From: an uncultured Devosia sp. | Lineage (GTDB): Bacteria; Pseudomonadota; Alphaproteobacteria; Rhizobiales; Devosiaceae | Direction: 5' to 3' | Assembly: GCF_946479885.1 (NCBI RefSeq) | Contig: NZ_CAMLHM010000091.1 | Span: forward strand, 1 to 8,387 | Length of the DNA: 8,387 nt | Shown here: positions 1-6,368 of the stretch, piece after piece | How positions within the stretch are numbered: the stretch's first letter is position 1 | How the letters are laid out: each line of letters begins with the position of its first letter | Notes under the pieces: model-generated | Seen by the model: only the letters and a program-made list of their open reading frames with translations | Database searches by the model: none | What the model was told of the DNA's origin: nothing | Program-made: the position numbers and the translations under genes

Positions 1-362
1 CGGTCGCCCACCGCCATCAGCCGCTCGCCGACATTGGCGCCGGCCGACACGGTCATGCGCAGACCATCGGCCGGGTTCTGGTGCACGAAGCCCCAGTCGG
101 TGCGGACGAGGAAGCGTCGCTCGGCCTCGCTCAGCTCATAGATATTGCGCCACAGCCCGTCGCGCATGCGGTAGAGGGTCCGGCCCGAGCTCGGCTCCAG
201 CGTCGCCGACAGGGAATTGAGCAACGTTGTCTTGCCCGAGCCGGATTCCCCCACAATGGCCAGCACTTCGCCCGGCCAAAGCTCGAAACTCACATCGGCA
301 CAGCCCAACCGGCTGCCGTAATACTTGGTCAGGTTCTCGACGCGGAGAAGGGGTTCAGACAT
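1..362 (-). CDS. phnK: PhnK, C-P lyase ATP-binding subunit (N-terminal 120 residues, cut by left edge)
   Basis: ABC-type ATPase that, in E. coli, binds the PhnGHIJ core complex in the cytoplasm and supports phosphonate breakdown rather than transport. The visible part begins MSEPLLRVENLTKYYG. It holds a Walker A motif, GESGSGKT, at about residues 38-45 and a Q-loop HQNP with Gln at about 95; the signature and Walker B motifs lie beyond base 1. The ATG at 360-362 is preceded by a GGAG ribosome site about 7 nt upstream (369-372). The gene follows phnJ after a 147-nt gap filled largely by a palindromic element. PhnK and PhnL are similar, but position directly after phnJ and the long insertion between Walker A and the Q-loop favour PhnK. 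An oligopeptide-type ABC ATPase is the only serious alternative, and the context argues against it. Confidence 0.93.
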   Translation of the reverse strand, partial: MSEPLLRVENLTKYYGSRLGCADVSFELWPGEVLAIVGESGSGKTTLLNSLSATLEPSSGRTLYRMRDGLWRNIYELSEAERRFLVRTDWGFVHQNPADGLRMTVSAGANVGERLMAVGD

Positions 363-380
363 GGCGATGCTCCAGCACTC

Positions 381-497
381 GATGCTCGGCTCCCCGCCCC
401 CTTGAGGGGAGGGGTTGGGGGTGGGGGTCCGTCAGTGGACCACCAAACGACCCCCACCCTCGGTCCCTCCCCTCAAGGGGGAGGGAAGGATGACTGC
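381..497. repeat. Palindromic intergenic element, copy A (phnJ/phnK junction)
   Basis: A 117-nt G/C-rich element that can fold along its whole length. The outer arms are 393-413 and 465-485 (21 bp, one mismatch at 396/482). The inner arms are 417-429 and 449-461 (13 bp, one G-U wobble). The loop contains a small GTCC/GGAC hairpin. It matches copy B at 1402-1518 in 109 of 117 positions with no gap and in the same orientation. It accounts for most of the 147 nt between the phnJ stop and the phnK start. In general design it resembles short intergenic palindromes of Rhizobiales such as RIME or Bru-RS elements, but I cannot assign it to a named family. It has no coding potential of its own; open frames running through it are incidental. 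Confidence 0.9.
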
Positions 498-509
498 AAC
501 TACTGCGGC

Positions 510-1382
510 TCATTCTGCCGCCTCCATGCCCAGCACCCCGACATGCCCGGCCGCGCGTCGTTCCTCGCAATTGTCGGTGTCCGAGCAGACATACATATGC
601 CCGCCGCGGTCATCCAAAATCACCTCGTCGAGATAGACCTGTTCCGCACCGCACAGCGCGCAGGGCTCCTCGAAATGCTGGATGGCGAAGGGGTGGTCCT
701 CGAAATCCAGACTCACCACTTCGGTATGCGGCGGAACAGCATAAATACGGTGCTCGCGCCCGGCGCCGAACAGTTGCAGCGCCTCGCTCATATGCATCTT
801 GGGGTTATCGAACTTGGGCGTGGGGCTCGGGTCCATCACGTAGCGACCCTCGACCTTGACCGGATAGGCATAGGTCGTGGCGATGCGACCGTGGCGGGCG
901 ATATCCTCGTAGAGCTTGACATGCATCAGCCCATATTCCTCGAGCGCGTGCATTTTCCGCGTTTCCGTTTCGCGCGGTTCGAGGAAGCGCAGCGGCTCGG
1001 GGATCGGCACCTGATAGACCAGGATCTGCCCCTGCCCCAGCGCCTTTTCCGGAATGCGATGCCGCGTCTGGATGATGGTGGCTTCGGATGTGTGCGTCGT
1101 GGTTTCCACCTGCGCGACCTTGGCAAAGAAAGCGCGGATGCTGACGGCATTGGTGGTGTCGTCCGCGCCCTGGTCGATAACCTTGAGCACGTCCTCCGGC
1201 CCGATGATCGACGCCGTCACCTGCACGCCGCCGGTGCCCCAGCCATAGGGCATGGGCATTTCGCGGGACGAGAACGGCACCTGATAACCGGGAATGGCGA
1301 TGGCCTTGAGAATAGCCCGCCGGATCATCCGCTTGGTCTGCTCATCGAGATAGGCGAAGTTGTATTGGGCGACGGTGTTCAT
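510..1382 (-). CDS. phnJ: PhnJ, radical SAM C-P lyase (alpha-D-ribose 1-methylphosphonate 5-phosphate C-P-lyase)
   Basis: Catalytic enzyme of the pathway. It uses a 4Fe-4S cluster and S-adenosylmethionine to cleave the C-P bond of ribose 1-alkylphosphonate 5-phosphate, giving the alkane and ribose 1,2-cyclic phosphate 5-phosphate. With the ATG at 1380-1382 the protein is 290 residues. Four cysteines fall at 241, 244, 266 and 272, the same numbers as the E. coli cluster ligands (241/244/266) and thiyl-radical residue (272), within CALC and the VCSDTDNC stretch. An in-frame GTG at 1389-1391 would add three residues, but the GGAG site (1391-1394) lies 8 nt from the ATG and overlaps that GTG, so the ATG is preferred. 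The C-terminus ends in MEAAE. Flanking palindromic elements separate the gene from phnI and phnK, unlike the tight phnGHI spacing. Confidence 0.97.
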   Translation of the reverse strand: MNTVAQYNFAYLDEQTKRMIRRAILKAIAIPGYQVPFSSREMPMPYGWGTGGVQVTASIIGPEDVLKVIDQGADDTTNAVSIRAFFAKVAQVETTTHTSEATIIQTRHRIPEKALGQGQILVYQVPIPEPLRFLEPRETETRKMHALEEYGLMHVKLYEDIARHGRIATTYAYPVKVEGRYVMDPSPTPKFDNPKMHMSEALQLFGAGREHRIYAVPPHTEVVSLDFEDHPFAIQHFEEPCALCGAEQVYLDEVILDDRGGHMYVCSDTDNCEERRAAGHVGVLGMEAAE

Positions 1383-1401
1383 TGGAGGCACTCCAGGGCT
1401 G

Positions 1402-1518
1402 GATGCTCGGCTCCCCTCCCCCTTGAGGGGAGGGGCTGGGGGTGGGGGTCCATCACTGGATCACCCAACGACCCCCTCCCTCGATCCCTCCCCTCAAGGG
1501 GGAGGGAAGGATGACTGC
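1402..1518. repeat. Palindromic intergenic element, copy B (phnI/phnJ junction)
   Basis: Second 117-nt element, differing from copy A at 8 positions. The outer 21-bp arms, 1414-1434 and 1486-1506, are perfectly complementary here. The inner arms carry one G-U and one U-U opposition that copy A lacks or pairs. It fills most of the 145 nt between the phnI stop and the phnJ start, leaving 9 nt after phnI and about 19 nt with the ribosome site before phnJ. Like copy A it has four G-runs on each strand. It is in the same orientation as copy A relative to the operon. Confidence 0.9.
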
Positions 1519-1527
1519 GAAACCTGT

Positions 1528-2616
1528 TCACTCTGCCGCCTCCCGCATCGCCACCGCTTCGTGCTCCGCCCGCATGCGCCGGATCAGGTCAAGTTCGGCC
1601 TGGAAATCCACGTAATGCGGCAGCTTCAGATGCTCGACGAAGCCGGTCGCCTGCACATTGTCCGAGTGCGAAATAACGAATTCCTCGTCCTGTGCCGGAG
1701 CCACGATATCCTCGCCGAACTCACGCGCCCGCAGCGCCCGATCGACCAGCGACATGGCCATGGCCTTGCGCTCGGCCTGCCCGAAGACCAGGCCATAGCC
1801 GCGGGTGAACTGAGGCGGCACTTTCGCACTGCCCTTGAACTGGTTGACCATCTGGCATTCGGTGACGCGGATGCGGCCCAGGCTCACGGCAAAGCCGAGT
1901 TCGGGAATATCGAACTCCACGTCCACCTCGCCGATGCGGATTTCGCCGACAAAGGGATGGCTGCGGCCATAGCCGCGCTGCGTCGAATAGCCGAGCGCCA
2001 GCAAAAAACCCTCGTCGCCCCGCGCCAGCGCCTGCAACCGCAAATCCCGATCGAGCGGAAAGTCCAGCGGCTCGCGCGTCAGGTCACCGACCTCGCGATC
2101 CGGATCGGTGTCGCCATCGGGCTCCATCAGTCCCTGGCGACCCAGCAGGTCGGTCACGCGCGGCGCCTGCTCGGCGTCGGCCTCCCGCAACAGCGGCGCC
2201 GGCACTTCGCCTGACACGATCGCGGGATCAAGCAGGCGGTGCGTATAGTCGAAGGTCGGCCCCAGCATCTGCCCGCCGGGCAAGTCCTTGAACGTCGCCG
2301 AGATGCGGCGCTCGATCAGCATCTCCCCGGTTTCGACGGGCTTCGAATAGCCGAAGCGCGGCAGCGTCGTGCGATAGGCGCGAACGAGGAAGATCGCTTC
2401 GATCAGGTCGCCGCGCGCCTGCACCAGCGCCAAAGCCGCCAGTTCCCTGTCATAGAGCGAGCCCTCGCCCATGGCGCGGTCGACGGCGAGCCCGAGCTGC
2501 TCGACGATCTGGTCGAGGCGCAGGGCCGGTACCGCGCGGTCGCCGCGGCGACGGTCGGCGAGCAAAGCATGCGCATTGGCAATGGCGGCCTCGCCGCCCT
2601 TTACGGCAACATACAT
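1528..2616 (-). CDS. phnI: PhnI, C-P lyase core subunit (purine nucleosidase / phosphonate-ribose coupling)
   Basis: Core subunit that, with PhnG and PhnH, replaces the adenine of ATP by phosphonate to give alpha-D-ribose 1-alkylphosphonate 5-triphosphate. It has 362 residues, close to E. coli PhnI (about 354). Family-typical stretches are RTTLPRFGYS (82-91), HPFVGEIR (220-227), FGQAERKAMAM (278-288), and the C-terminal stretch from SHSDN (316-320) to HLKLPHYVDFQ. His329 and His334 in that stretch correspond by spacing to the E. coli histidines that help bind metal at the PhnI/PhnJ interface (from memory of the core-complex structure). The ATG at 2614-2616 is one base after the phnH stop, with an AGAGG site about 8 nt upstream, so translation is probably coupled. 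Confidence 0.97.
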   Translation of the reverse strand: MYVAVKGGEAAIANAHALLADRRRGDRAVPALRLDQIVEQLGLAVDRAMGEGSLYDRELAALALVQARGDLIEAIFLVRAYRTTLPRFGYSKPVETGEMLIERRISATFKDLPGGQMLGPTFDYTHRLLDPAIVSGEVPAPLLREADAEQAPRVTDLLGRQGLMEPDGDTDPDREVGDLTREPLDFPLDRDLRLQALARGDEGFLLALGYSTQRGYGRSHPFVGEIRIGEVDVEFDIPELGFAVSLGRIRVTECQMVNQFKGSAKVPPQFTRGYGLVFGQAERKAMAMSLVDRALRAREFGEDIVAPAQDEEFVISHSDNVQATGFVEHLKLPHYVDFQAELDLIRRMRAEHEAVAMREAAE

Positions 2617-2617
2617 G

Positions 2618-3217
2618 TCAATGTCCTCTGGTAATGCGCGTCGAGCGCGGCAGGCCCATCACGGCGCCATCGGCCACCAGCAGCAGGTCGATGCCGCGCG
2701 GAAACAGTTCGCGGTTATCAGCCCATTGCGCGACGAAATCCCCGGGCAGCCCGACGGAGCTAATATGACCGTGATCCCGGATGCCGGGACCGCGCATGAT
2801 CAACTCAGCGCCACCGGTCAGCGCCGGCACCGCCAGCACGATGGTGGTCGAGCGATCGGGATATTCCTGCGTGCCCAGGTTGAACTGGTCGAAGCGCGGC
2901 AGGTGGTCGGCGCCCGTCGCGAAGGCGAAGACCGCCCTGCCCGGCTCCCGCACCACCGGGGCACCACTATGAAATTTCACGAATTCCAGCACATCAGCGT
3001 CGGCGCGCAGCACGTCGTCGAGCCATATGCCGGTGTCATGATCGGAAACCGTCAACAGTATGCTGGCCAATTCCGTCGATATGCTGCTGCGGATCGAAGG
3101 GGGTGTGACGAGTTTTTGCGCCGTTCCGGGGTTGGCGAGCGCGTCCATGACCGCGCGGAAAGCCGTCTGCGATTGCAGTACCGGGTCGGCAAAACCGCCG
3201 TCGAGACCGATATCCAT
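2618..3217 (-). CDS. phnH: PhnH, C-P lyase core subunit
   Basis: Structural subunit of the PhnG2H2I2J2 core, needed with PhnG and PhnI for the first coupling step. It has 199 residues from the ATG at 3215-3217, near E. coli PhnH (194). The frame extends upstream to 3304, but that stretch overlaps phnG and does not resemble PhnH. The chosen ATG lies one base after the phnG TGA (TGAGATG) with a GGAG site 9 nt upstream. Family features are the N-terminal GFADPVLQSQTAFRAVMDAL, FNLGTQEYPDRSTT, a GPGI turn and ELFPRGID near the C-terminus. No transmembrane or signal segment is visible. Spacing to phnG and phnI implies one operon with coupled translation. Confidence 0.96.
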   Translation of the reverse strand: MDIGLDGGFADPVLQSQTAFRAVMDALANPGTAQKLVTPPSIRSSISTELASILLTVSDHDTGIWLDDVLRADADVLEFVKFHSGAPVVREPGRAVFAFATGADHLPRFDQFNLGTQEYPDRSTTIVLAVPALTGGAELIMRGPGIRDHGHISSVGLPGDFVAQWADNRELFPRGIDLLLVADGAVMGLPRSTRITRGH

Positions 3218-3218
3218 C

Positions 3219-3674
3219 TCAGTTGTCTCCCCGGACCATGGTGAAGAAGTCGACCTTGGTAGCGGCCGATTCGTCGCGGCGTTTCTGGTCGGCCGTTGCG
3301 GCAAGTGTCCGCAGCGGCTCGATAATTTCCGCCTCTACCCGTGCGGCGTCGCGCTGCCAGAGCGCATCGATCACGGCGATGATTTCGGCCTTGGCGAGGT
3401 CGCGGCCCAAGTTGTACCCGTGCCCCACTTCACCGGTTACAATGCGCACGCTGGCCCGGCTGACCGTGGCCTCGCCCAGATTGAACGGCGCCCCACCGCC
3501 GCCGGCACGACCACGCACCATGACGAGCCCAACCTCGGGGCCGCGCAACCTGGTATGCGCGGGCTTGTCGGCCCAGCGGTCCCAGAGCTCCGCAAGGGAG
3601 CGCGATGGCGCGGCGGCCAGCGTATCGAGCACGACCTTGCGCGCCGGGCTGTCGACGAAGGATGCAGTCTGCAT
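3219..3674 (-). CDS. phnG: PhnG, C-P lyase core subunit; first gene of phnGHIJK
   Basis: Small core subunit (151 residues; E. coli about 150) of the cytoplasmic C-P lyase complex, acting with PhnH and PhnI. Conserved PhnG stretches visible are FNLGEATVSRASVR, GEVGHGYNLGRD and ALWQRD. The ATG at 3672-3674 has a GAGG ribosome site (3680-3683) 5 nt upstream. It is the promoter-proximal gene of the leftward operon, and its leader contains the inverted repeat proposed as the PhnF operator. That repeat ends about 13 nt from the start codon, so repressor binding would block the promoter or early transcription. Confidence 0.96.
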   Translation of the reverse strand: MQTASFVDSPARKVVLDTLAAAPSRSLAELWDRWADKPAHTRLRGPEVGLVMVRGRAGGGGAPFNLGEATVSRASVRIVTGEVGHGYNLGRDLAKAEIIAVIDALWQRDAARVEAEIIEPLRTLAATADQKRRDESAATKVDFFTMVRGDN

Positions 3675-3686
3675 GCTTGCCTCTAT

Positions 3687-3706
3687 TTGTCTAATGAACT
3701 AGACAA
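3687..3706. promoter_or_regulatory. Candidate PhnF operator in the phnG-phnF divergent region
   Basis: Perfect inverted repeat TTGTCTA-N6-TAGACAA between the divergent starts of phnG and phnF. A second, overlapping dyad GACA-N5-TGTC at 3702-3714 adds a third TGTC-type half-site. GntR/HutC-family regulators such as PhnF bind dyads near their own gene, and half-sites resembling TTGTCTA/TAGACAA are usual for the family. The 6-nt gap is wider than in the compact HutC-type sites I know. Each TTGTCT also resembles a -35 hexamer, one per direction, though I see no convincing -10. A role as operator for both phnGHIJK and phnF is inferred from position and symmetry. Confidence 0.7.
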
Positions 3707-3750
3707 CTAATGTCCTGAGTCCGGTGCTACTCTTCTCGTGTGAAAATGCA

Positions 3751-4476
3751 ATGACAGTTTCCAAAGACGAGCTGGGCGGGGTCGCCCTCTGGCGCCGCAT
3801 CGCCGATGCGATCCGGCTCGACATTGTCGGCGGCAAGCTGGCCAGCGGCGACCGGCTGCCCACCGAAGCCCTTCTGGCGGAACGCTTTTCCGCCAATCGG
3901 CATACGGTGCGCCGGGCGCTCGCGGTGCTGGCGGAAGAAGGCGTGGTGGGCGCCGAACAGGGCCGCGGCACCTTCGTGCGCAGCGCCAGGCGCCTCAGTT
4001 ATCCCATCGGCAAGCGCACCCGTTTCCGCGAGGGGCTCAGGGGCCAGGCCGCCAGCCTCACTTCGCGCAGTCTCAGCCATCGACTGGAAAATGCGACAGC
4101 CGCAATCGCCGCGGCGCTCGGTCTGCGCATCGGCGCCAAAGTGGTGCGGACGGAGGGAATGTCGTTGGCCGATGGCCGCCCCATATCGCGGGTCACCACC
4201 TGGCTTGCCTATGCCCGCTTCGCCGATTTTCCGGCACGCATCGCCGAACTGGAATCCACGACGGCCGTCTTTGCCAGCTACGGCATTGCCGACTATTCCC
4301 GCGCCTCGACCCGCATTTCCGCGCGTCATGCCGATGTCGAGGAAACCAAGCTGCTGGGCCTCGCACCCGGCGCGATCCTGCTGGTGTCGGAGGCGGTCGA
4401 CGTGGATTCGGAAGGAAATCCAATCTCCTACGCCCTCAGCCGCTTCCCGGCGGAGCGGATGGAGCTGGTGGTTTAG
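3751..4476 (+). CDS. phnF: PhnF, GntR/HutC-family transcriptional regulator of phosphonate metabolism
   Basis: Probable repressor of the phn genes. From the ATG at 3751 the protein has 241 residues, the same as E. coli PhnF. An N-terminal winged helix-turn-helix (about 11-78) includes LWRRIADAIRLDI, the GntR signature DRLPTEALLAERFSANRHTVRRAL, and the wing GRGTFV. A UTRA ligand-binding domain (about 90-238) follows, ending ISYALSRFPAERMELVV. An in-frame GTG at 3724 would add nine residues but has no better ribosome site, and the ATG start fits the family N-terminus; neither start has a strong Shine-Dalgarno. It is divergent from phnG and shares the dyad at 3687-3706, suggesting autoregulation. 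Its effector is unknown; a phosphonate or phosphate-related ligand is an inference. Confidence 0.92.
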   Translation: MTVSKDELGGVALWRRIADAIRLDIVGGKLASGDRLPTEALLAERFSANRHTVRRALAVLAEEGVVGAEQGRGTFVRSARRLSYPIGKRTRFREGLRGQAASLTSRSLSHRLENATAAIAAALGLRIGAKVVRTEGMSLADGRPISRVTTWLAYARFADFPARIAELESTTAVFASYGIADYSRASTRISARHADVEETKLLGLAPGAILLVSEAVDVDSEGNPISYALSRFPAERMELVV

Positions 4477-4477
4477 C

Positions 4478-4604
4478 GAGGATACCCCCTCCTAAGCTCC
4501 CCCTGATAGGGGGAGGGATCCACGCGGTGAGTTGGGCATGATCGAGCCTCAAACTCGATCGATCCCTCCCCCTTTTCAGGGGGAGCTTAGGAGGGGGTAT
4601 CCTC
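4478..4604. repeat. Long perfect-arm palindrome filling the phnF/phnN convergent gap; possible two-way terminator
   Basis: Arms 4478-4506 and 4576-4604 are perfectly complementary over 29 bp. A second paired block, 4509-4520 with 4561-4572 (12 bp), continues the stem after a small TA/TTT bulge. The loop holds a 7-bp hairpin (4540-4546 with 4554-4560). The element begins 2 bases after the phnF stop and ends 5 bases before the phnN stop, so both mRNAs would end in the same strong hairpin. No long U-tract follows on either strand, so termination is likely but not certain. Its GATCCCTCCCC and GGGGGAG blocks resemble those of the copies at 381-497 and 1402-1518, suggesting a distant relative. Confidence 0.88.
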
Positions 4605-4609
4605 TCTTC

Positions 4610-5173
4610 TTAAGCCCGCACGCCCATCCGCGCCGCATCTTCCAGCAGCCGCACAAACTGCGCTCCGCCCAGCTCGAGCGCCCCGGAATTGTCGATCCTC
4701 ACCGTGCTGGCCGGCAGCTGGTCGCCGACCCGCCGATCCAGCCGACCCTGGATCGACTCCGCCGTCTCGCGCCCGCGATTGGCCAGCCGCCGCTCGATAA
4801 TGTCGCGATCGGCCGTGACCAGCACCACCACCGCGTCGGGATAGCGCTCCATCAATCCCGGGATCACCGAGCGCGACAGGTTGGCCACCACGACCCGGCC
4901 GGCCGCCAGGTCGTCCTCCAGCGCGATCGGCAGGCCGTAGCGCAGGCCGTGCGCATCCCAGTTCAGCGCGAAAGCCCCGTCCCGCTCAGCCGCAGCGAAG
5001 CTAGCGGCGTCCATGCTGTCGTGATCCTCGCTGCCGCCATCGGCCTGCCGCGTCACCACGCGGCGCACGAAGACCACCCGGCCACTCGTCTCCAGCCGGG
5101 CACGGGCAAAGCCGATCAGGCTGTCCTTGCCGGCTCCGCTTGCCCCCACGACGGCGACGAACGTTCCGCTCAT
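4610..5173 (-). CDS. phnN: PhnN, ribose 1,5-bisphosphate phosphokinase
   Basis: ATP-dependent kinase that converts ribose 1,5-bisphosphate to PRPP, returning the ribose of the C-P lyase pathway to nucleotide synthesis. It has 187 residues from the ATG at 5171-5173 (E. coli 185). A guanylate-kinase-like P-loop GASGAGKD lies at about residues 10-17, followed by RRVVTR (37-42), NWDAHGLRYGLP and VVVLVTAD. The frame extends 8 codons further upstream, but the chosen ATG overlaps the phnM stop (ATGA), typical of translational coupling, and places the P-loop at the usual distance. It runs convergently into phnF and ends just before the long palindrome. Confidence 0.94.
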   Translation of the reverse strand: MSGTFVAVVGASGAGKDSLIGFARARLETSGRVVFVRRVVTRQADGGSEDHDSMDAASFAAAERDGAFALNWDAHGLRYGLPIALEDDLAAGRVVVANLSRSVIPGLMERYPDAVVVLVTADRDIIERRLANRGRETAESIQGRLDRRVGDQLPASTVRIDNSGALELGGAQFVRLLEDAARMGVRA

Positions 5174-6318
5174 ATCACCCGCCGGCCCTGGCGCCACACC
5201 GTCAGCACGATGGGAATGCCGTCTTCGACCCGGACATGCACGAAGTCGGCGCGCTTGCCGATGGCGATCTCGCCCCGGTCAGCAAATCCAGCCGCCTCGG
5301 CGGGGCGCTTGGTCACCAGTTGGATGGCCTTTGACAAACTTATCCCCTCCACGTTGTCGGCCAGCGAGAATGCGGACTGCAGCATGGAGAAGGGAATGTA
5401 ATCGGACGAGAGGATATCGAGCAGGTCGGCTTCGGCCAGTGCCCGCGCCGAGACATTGCCCGAATGCGAGCCACCGCGCACCACGTTGGGCCCGCCCATC
5501 AGGATGGCCATGCCAGCCTGGCGCGACGCCTTGGCCGATTCGAGCGTGGTGGGGAATTCGGCAATGTGCATGCCGAGCGCCTCCGCCTCTTCGACATGCT
5601 CGCGCGTCGCATCGTCGTGGCTGGCAAGCACGATGCCCTTGGCGTTGCAGATCTCGGCGATGGCGCGCCGCGTCGGGCCGGCATGGGCCTGCGACTGCTC
5701 GTTGCGACGGCGAACGAAGTCGGCGAAATCGGCGTCGCTCATCTTCTTCTTGCCCTGATAATAGGCGCGGCAGGCGTCCATGCTGGTGAACTGGCGCTGG
5801 CCGGGGGCGTGATCCATCAGCGAGGCCAGCCGCACCGCGGGGTCATCCTTGAACAGCTCGAACGCCTCAAGGCAATCGGGCGACGAAACCTCGCAACGCA
5901 GGTGGATGTGATGCTCGGCCCGCAGGCGACCGGCGCGCATGCCGGCCGCGATGGCATCGGCCAGAATGCGCATGTCCGGCGTCACCATGTCGGTATCTTC
6001 ATCGAGACCAACCCTGATAGCGTCGAGCACGGTAGTGATGCCCGAGGCGGCGATCTGCGCATCATGCGCCTGCACCGCAGCGACCGGATTCCAGCGCACG
6101 CGGGGTCGCGGCGCATAGTGGGTCTCGAGATGGTCGGTATGGAGCTCGACCAGGCCCGGGATCAGGTAGTCGCCGTCCAGGTCGACGCCCGTGCGGCTGG
6201 GCGTACCGATATCGGTGATCACGCCGCCATCCACGCGGACCGAGCCGTCCAGCACCTCATTGGCCAGGACAATCCGGGCATTGGTCAGGACGAGTTCCCC
6301 AAGGGCGACGGTGTTCAT
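5170..6318 (-). CDS. phnM: PhnM, alpha-D-ribose 1-methylphosphonate 5-triphosphate diphosphatase
   Basis: Amidohydrolase-superfamily metalloenzyme that releases pyrophosphate from ribose 1-alkylphosphonate 5-triphosphate, making the substrate of PhnJ. It has 382 residues (E. coli 378). Visible motifs in order are the metal-binding HTDHLETH (60-67), ASGITTVLD (91-99), HLRCE (139-143), SLMDHAPGQRQF (166-177), YYQGK (186-190), LASHDDAT (231-238), RGGSHSGN (281-288), DILSSDY (301-307) and a C-terminal GKRADFVHV. The ATG at 6316-6318 is chosen for its agreement with the family N-terminus; the ribosome site is weak. The stop overlaps phnN. A candidate Pho box precedes it, in the 88-nt gap after the SDR gene. 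Confidence 0.96.
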   Translation of the reverse strand: MNTVALGELVLTNARIVLANEVLDGSVRVDGGVITDIGTPSRTGVDLDGDYLIPGLVELHTDHLETHYAPRPRVRWNPVAAVQAHDAQIAASGITTVLDAIRVGLDEDTDMVTPDMRILADAIAAGMRAGRLRAEHHIHLRCEVSSPDCLEAFELFKDDPAVRLASLMDHAPGQRQFTSMDACRAYYQGKKKMSDADFADFVRRRNEQSQAHAGPTRRAIAEICNAKGIVLASHDDATREHVEEAEALGMHIAEFPTTLESAKASRQAGMAILMGGPNVVRGGSHSGNVSARALAEADLLDILSSDYIPFSMLQSAFSLADNVEGISLSKAIQLVTKRPAEAAGFADRGEIAIGKRADFVHVRVEDGIPIVLTVWRQGRRVI

Positions 6319-6368
6319 GGCAGGGCCGTTTCTCTGTGTTCGTTAGCCAGTGCTTTCGCCCTTGCGCT

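Noticed and set aside
81..1514. Long plus-strand open frame (about 477 codons) opposite phnK, phnJ and both gaps
   Set aside because: It is antisense to well-conserved phnJ, runs through both palindromes, and its protein looks like the histidine- and arginine-rich shadow typical of high-GC genes.
381..1518. CRISPR array or insertion sequence
   Set aside because: Only two copies separated by a full gene, each self-complementary, with no spacer pattern, no transposase and no visible target-site duplication.
3218..3304. Upstream extension of phnH by 29 codons
   Set aside because: It overlaps phnG in another frame, has no PhnH-like sequence, and the ATG at 3215-3217 has a ribosome site and ideal spacing to the phnG stop.
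3727..4329. Minus-strand open frame of about 200 codons opposite phnF
   Set aside because: Shadow of the GntR gene: low-complexity, glycine/alanine/arginine-rich, no motif.
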